Shown in pieces: positions 46,834 to 47,880 of a stretch of 47,880 nucleotides of DNA. The stretch spans positions 1-47,880 of the forward strand of contig JAFASF010000312.1 in assembly GCA_019244745.1 (NCBI GenBank), written 5' to 3'. This DNA is from Solirubrobacterales bacterium (GTDB taxonomy: Bacteria > Actinomycetota > Thermoleophilia > Solirubrobacterales > Solirubrobacteraceae). Both the position numbers and the translations under genes were made by a program. The notes under the pieces were generated by a model that saw only the letters and a list, made by a program, of their open reading frames with translations, was not told the DNA's origin and did not search any database. Within the stretch, counting starts at the first letter, position 1, and every line of letters starts with the position of its first letter.

Positions 46834-47880
46834 CTGAACGCCCCCTGGTCGGGCTCGACGTCGGCACCTCGGGCGTCAAGGGCCTGTCCATCGATTCCCG
46901 CGGCGCGGTGGTGGCGCGCGCTGAAGCGACCTACCCCCTGTCGACGCCGCGGCCGGGGTGGGCCGAGCAGGACCCAGAGGACTGGTGGGCGGCAACCGAG
47001 GCGGTCCTGGCAGCGCTTCAAGCCGATGCCGGCACACCAGCCGGCATCGGCCTCTCGGGTCAGATGCACGGCCTGGTCGCGCTCGATAAAGGCGATCGCC
47101 CCCTGCGCCCAGCGATCCTGTGGAACGACCAGCGCACCGGCGCCGAATGCCAGGAGATCGAGGACATGATCGGCTTCGAGCGCCTGATCGAGCTCACCGG
47201 CAACCGGGCCCTCCCCGGCTTCACCGCGCCCAAGCTCTTGTGGCTGCGCCGGCACGAGCCGACCATCTACGCGCAAATCGCGCGGATCGCGCTGCCCAAG
47301 GACTACGTGCGCCTCAGGCTGTGCGCCGAGCACGCCACCGACGTCTCGGACGCGTCGGGGATGCTGCTGCTCGACGTCGCGGAGCGGCGCTGGAGCGAGG
47401 AAGTGTTGAGCGCCTTGGAGCTCGACCCGGCGTGGTTGCCGCGCCTGCTCGAGAGCCCGGAGGTCTCGGGAGCGACGCGCGCCGGCGTGCCGGTGGCGGC
47501 GGGCGCCGGCGACCAGGCCGCCGGCGCGCTCGGCGTGGGTGTCGACCGGCCGGGACCGCTGTCGGTCGTGCTCGGCACTTCGGGCGTGGTGTTCTCCGCG
47601 CTTGACCACTACGCGGCCGACAGCGCGGCCCGCGTGCACGCCTTCTGCCATGCGGTGCCGGGCTCCTGGCACGCGATGGGCGTGATGCTCTCCGCGGCCG
47701 GCTCGCTGCGCTGGCTGCGCGACACGATCGCGCCCGGGGTCGCCTACGACGAGCTGGTGGCCGGCGCCGATGCCTGGCGCGCCGGCACCGAGGGGCTCAT
47801 CTTCCTCCCCTACCTGGTCGGCGAGCGCACCCCGCACGCCGACCCCGACGCCCGCGCGGCGTTCGTCGGGCTCGACATCC
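46830..47880 (+). CDS. xylB: Xylulokinase, cut by the window end
   Basis: The first 350 residues of an FGGY-family kinase (full length about 480-500) that makes D-xylulose 5-phosphate. The N-terminal PLVGLDVGTSGVKGLSIDSR is the phosphate-binding motif. GIGLSGQMHGLVALDKGDRP and RPAILWNDQRTGAECQEIED are diagnostic of xylulokinase rather than ribulokinase or glycerol kinase. TAPKLLWLRRHEP, LPKDYVRLRLCAEHATDVSD and AGAGDQAAGALGVGVDRPGP follow. The GTG at 46830 overlaps the upstream stop. Product xylulose 5-phosphate is also the end product of the arabinose route in this window. Confidence 0.94.
   Translation, partial: MTERPLVGLDVGTSGVKGLSIDSRGAVVARAEATYPLSTPRPGWAEQDPEDWWAATEAVLAALQADAGTPAGIGLSGQMHGLVALDKGDRPLRPAILWNDQRTGAECQEIEDMIGFERLIELTGNRALPGFTAPKLLWLRRHEPTIYAQIARIALPKDYVRLRLCAEHATDVSDASGMLLLDVAERRWSEEVLSALELDPAWLPRLLESPEVSGATRAGVPVAAGAGDQAAGALGVGVDRPGPLSVVLGTSGVVFSALDHYAADSAARVHAFCHAVPGSWHAMGVMLSAAGSLRWLRDTIAPGVAYDELVAGADAWRAGTEGLIFLPYLVGERTPHADPDARAAFVGLDI

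Noticed and set aside
46812-47837. Long open frame (341 codons) on the minus strand opposite xylB
   Set aside because: Arginine/glycine/alanine-rich translation with no family features; it is the antisense shadow of a clear xylulokinase with strong G/C third-position bias.
1-47880. tRNA/rRNA genes, CRISPR arrays, insertion sequences or phage genes
   Set aside because: Looked for T-loop GTTCRANNC-type strings with acceptor stems, regular short repeats, and transposase/integrase motifs; none could be supported.

Overview
The window is GC-rich, densely packed DNA with no rRNA, tRNA, CRISPR array, insertion sequence or phage gene that I can see. The gene content points to a soil-type actinobacterium, most plausibly class Thermoleophilia (Solirubrobacterales or Gaiellales; inference). 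The pointers are an actinobacterial integration-host-factor-like protein, Mce-type (YrbE/Mkl) lipid permease genes, PknB-like kinases, many GTG/TTG starts and GTGA/ATGA overlaps, a type III glutamine synthetase and a non-standard xylose isomerase-like protein.

Layout. 1-1753: end of a MoxR-type ATPase plus a CoxE-like VWA protein. 1763-6251: PRPP synthetase, a YbdK-type carboxylate-amine ligase and two divergent Ser/Thr kinases. 6599-7909: a secreted Ig-like protein, separated by a strong bidirectional terminator from a very large protein (7953-11690) with tandem cyclase homology domains, an AAA module and TPR-like repeats. 11846-14534: a TPP riboswitch followed by a three-gene ABC transporter for a thiamine pyrimidine precursor. 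14622-19240: a DUF3891 protein, a hydrolase, threonine aldolase, a small membrane protein and an alpha-oxoamine synthase. 19569-19916: the IHF-like nucleoid protein.

20019-27791 is a leftward run of eight genes: two YrbE/MlaE permeases and an Mkl/MlaF ATPase, then (after a palindromic repeat) an MMPL/RND exporter, a thioredoxin-fold protein, a stand-alone B3/B4 domain protein and two uncharacterised proteins. No MCE-domain substrate-binding protein accompanies the permeases. 27902-35507 holds a lipoprotein, an aldo/keto reductase, type III glutamine synthetase, a highly structured non-coding stretch (32209-32493), a peptidoglycan-binding secreted protein, a Kelch-like propeller protein and a small basic histone-like protein. 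35571-36123 is a lipoprotein gene broken by a frameshift.

36204-47880 is a pentose-use region. One leftward operon runs from a promoter at 44657-44686: sugar-binding lipoprotein, permease, ATPase, AraB, AraA, AraD and a UDPGP-family nucleotidyltransferase. A LacI-type regulator lies between it and a divergent xylose isomerase-like gene plus xylulokinase (cut by the window end). A GTTAGCGCTAAC palindrome in the lacI/xylA-like gap, and a related palindrome overlapping the -10 of the arabinose promoter, suggest that this one regulator controls both directions.

The least explained structures are: a palindromic repeat family with two copies that show a compensatory base change; a large imperfect inverted repeat at 17243-17525; the structured block downstream of glutamine synthetase; and the overlap between the TPP aptamer, a Shine-Dalgarno hairpin and the transporter's uncertain start.
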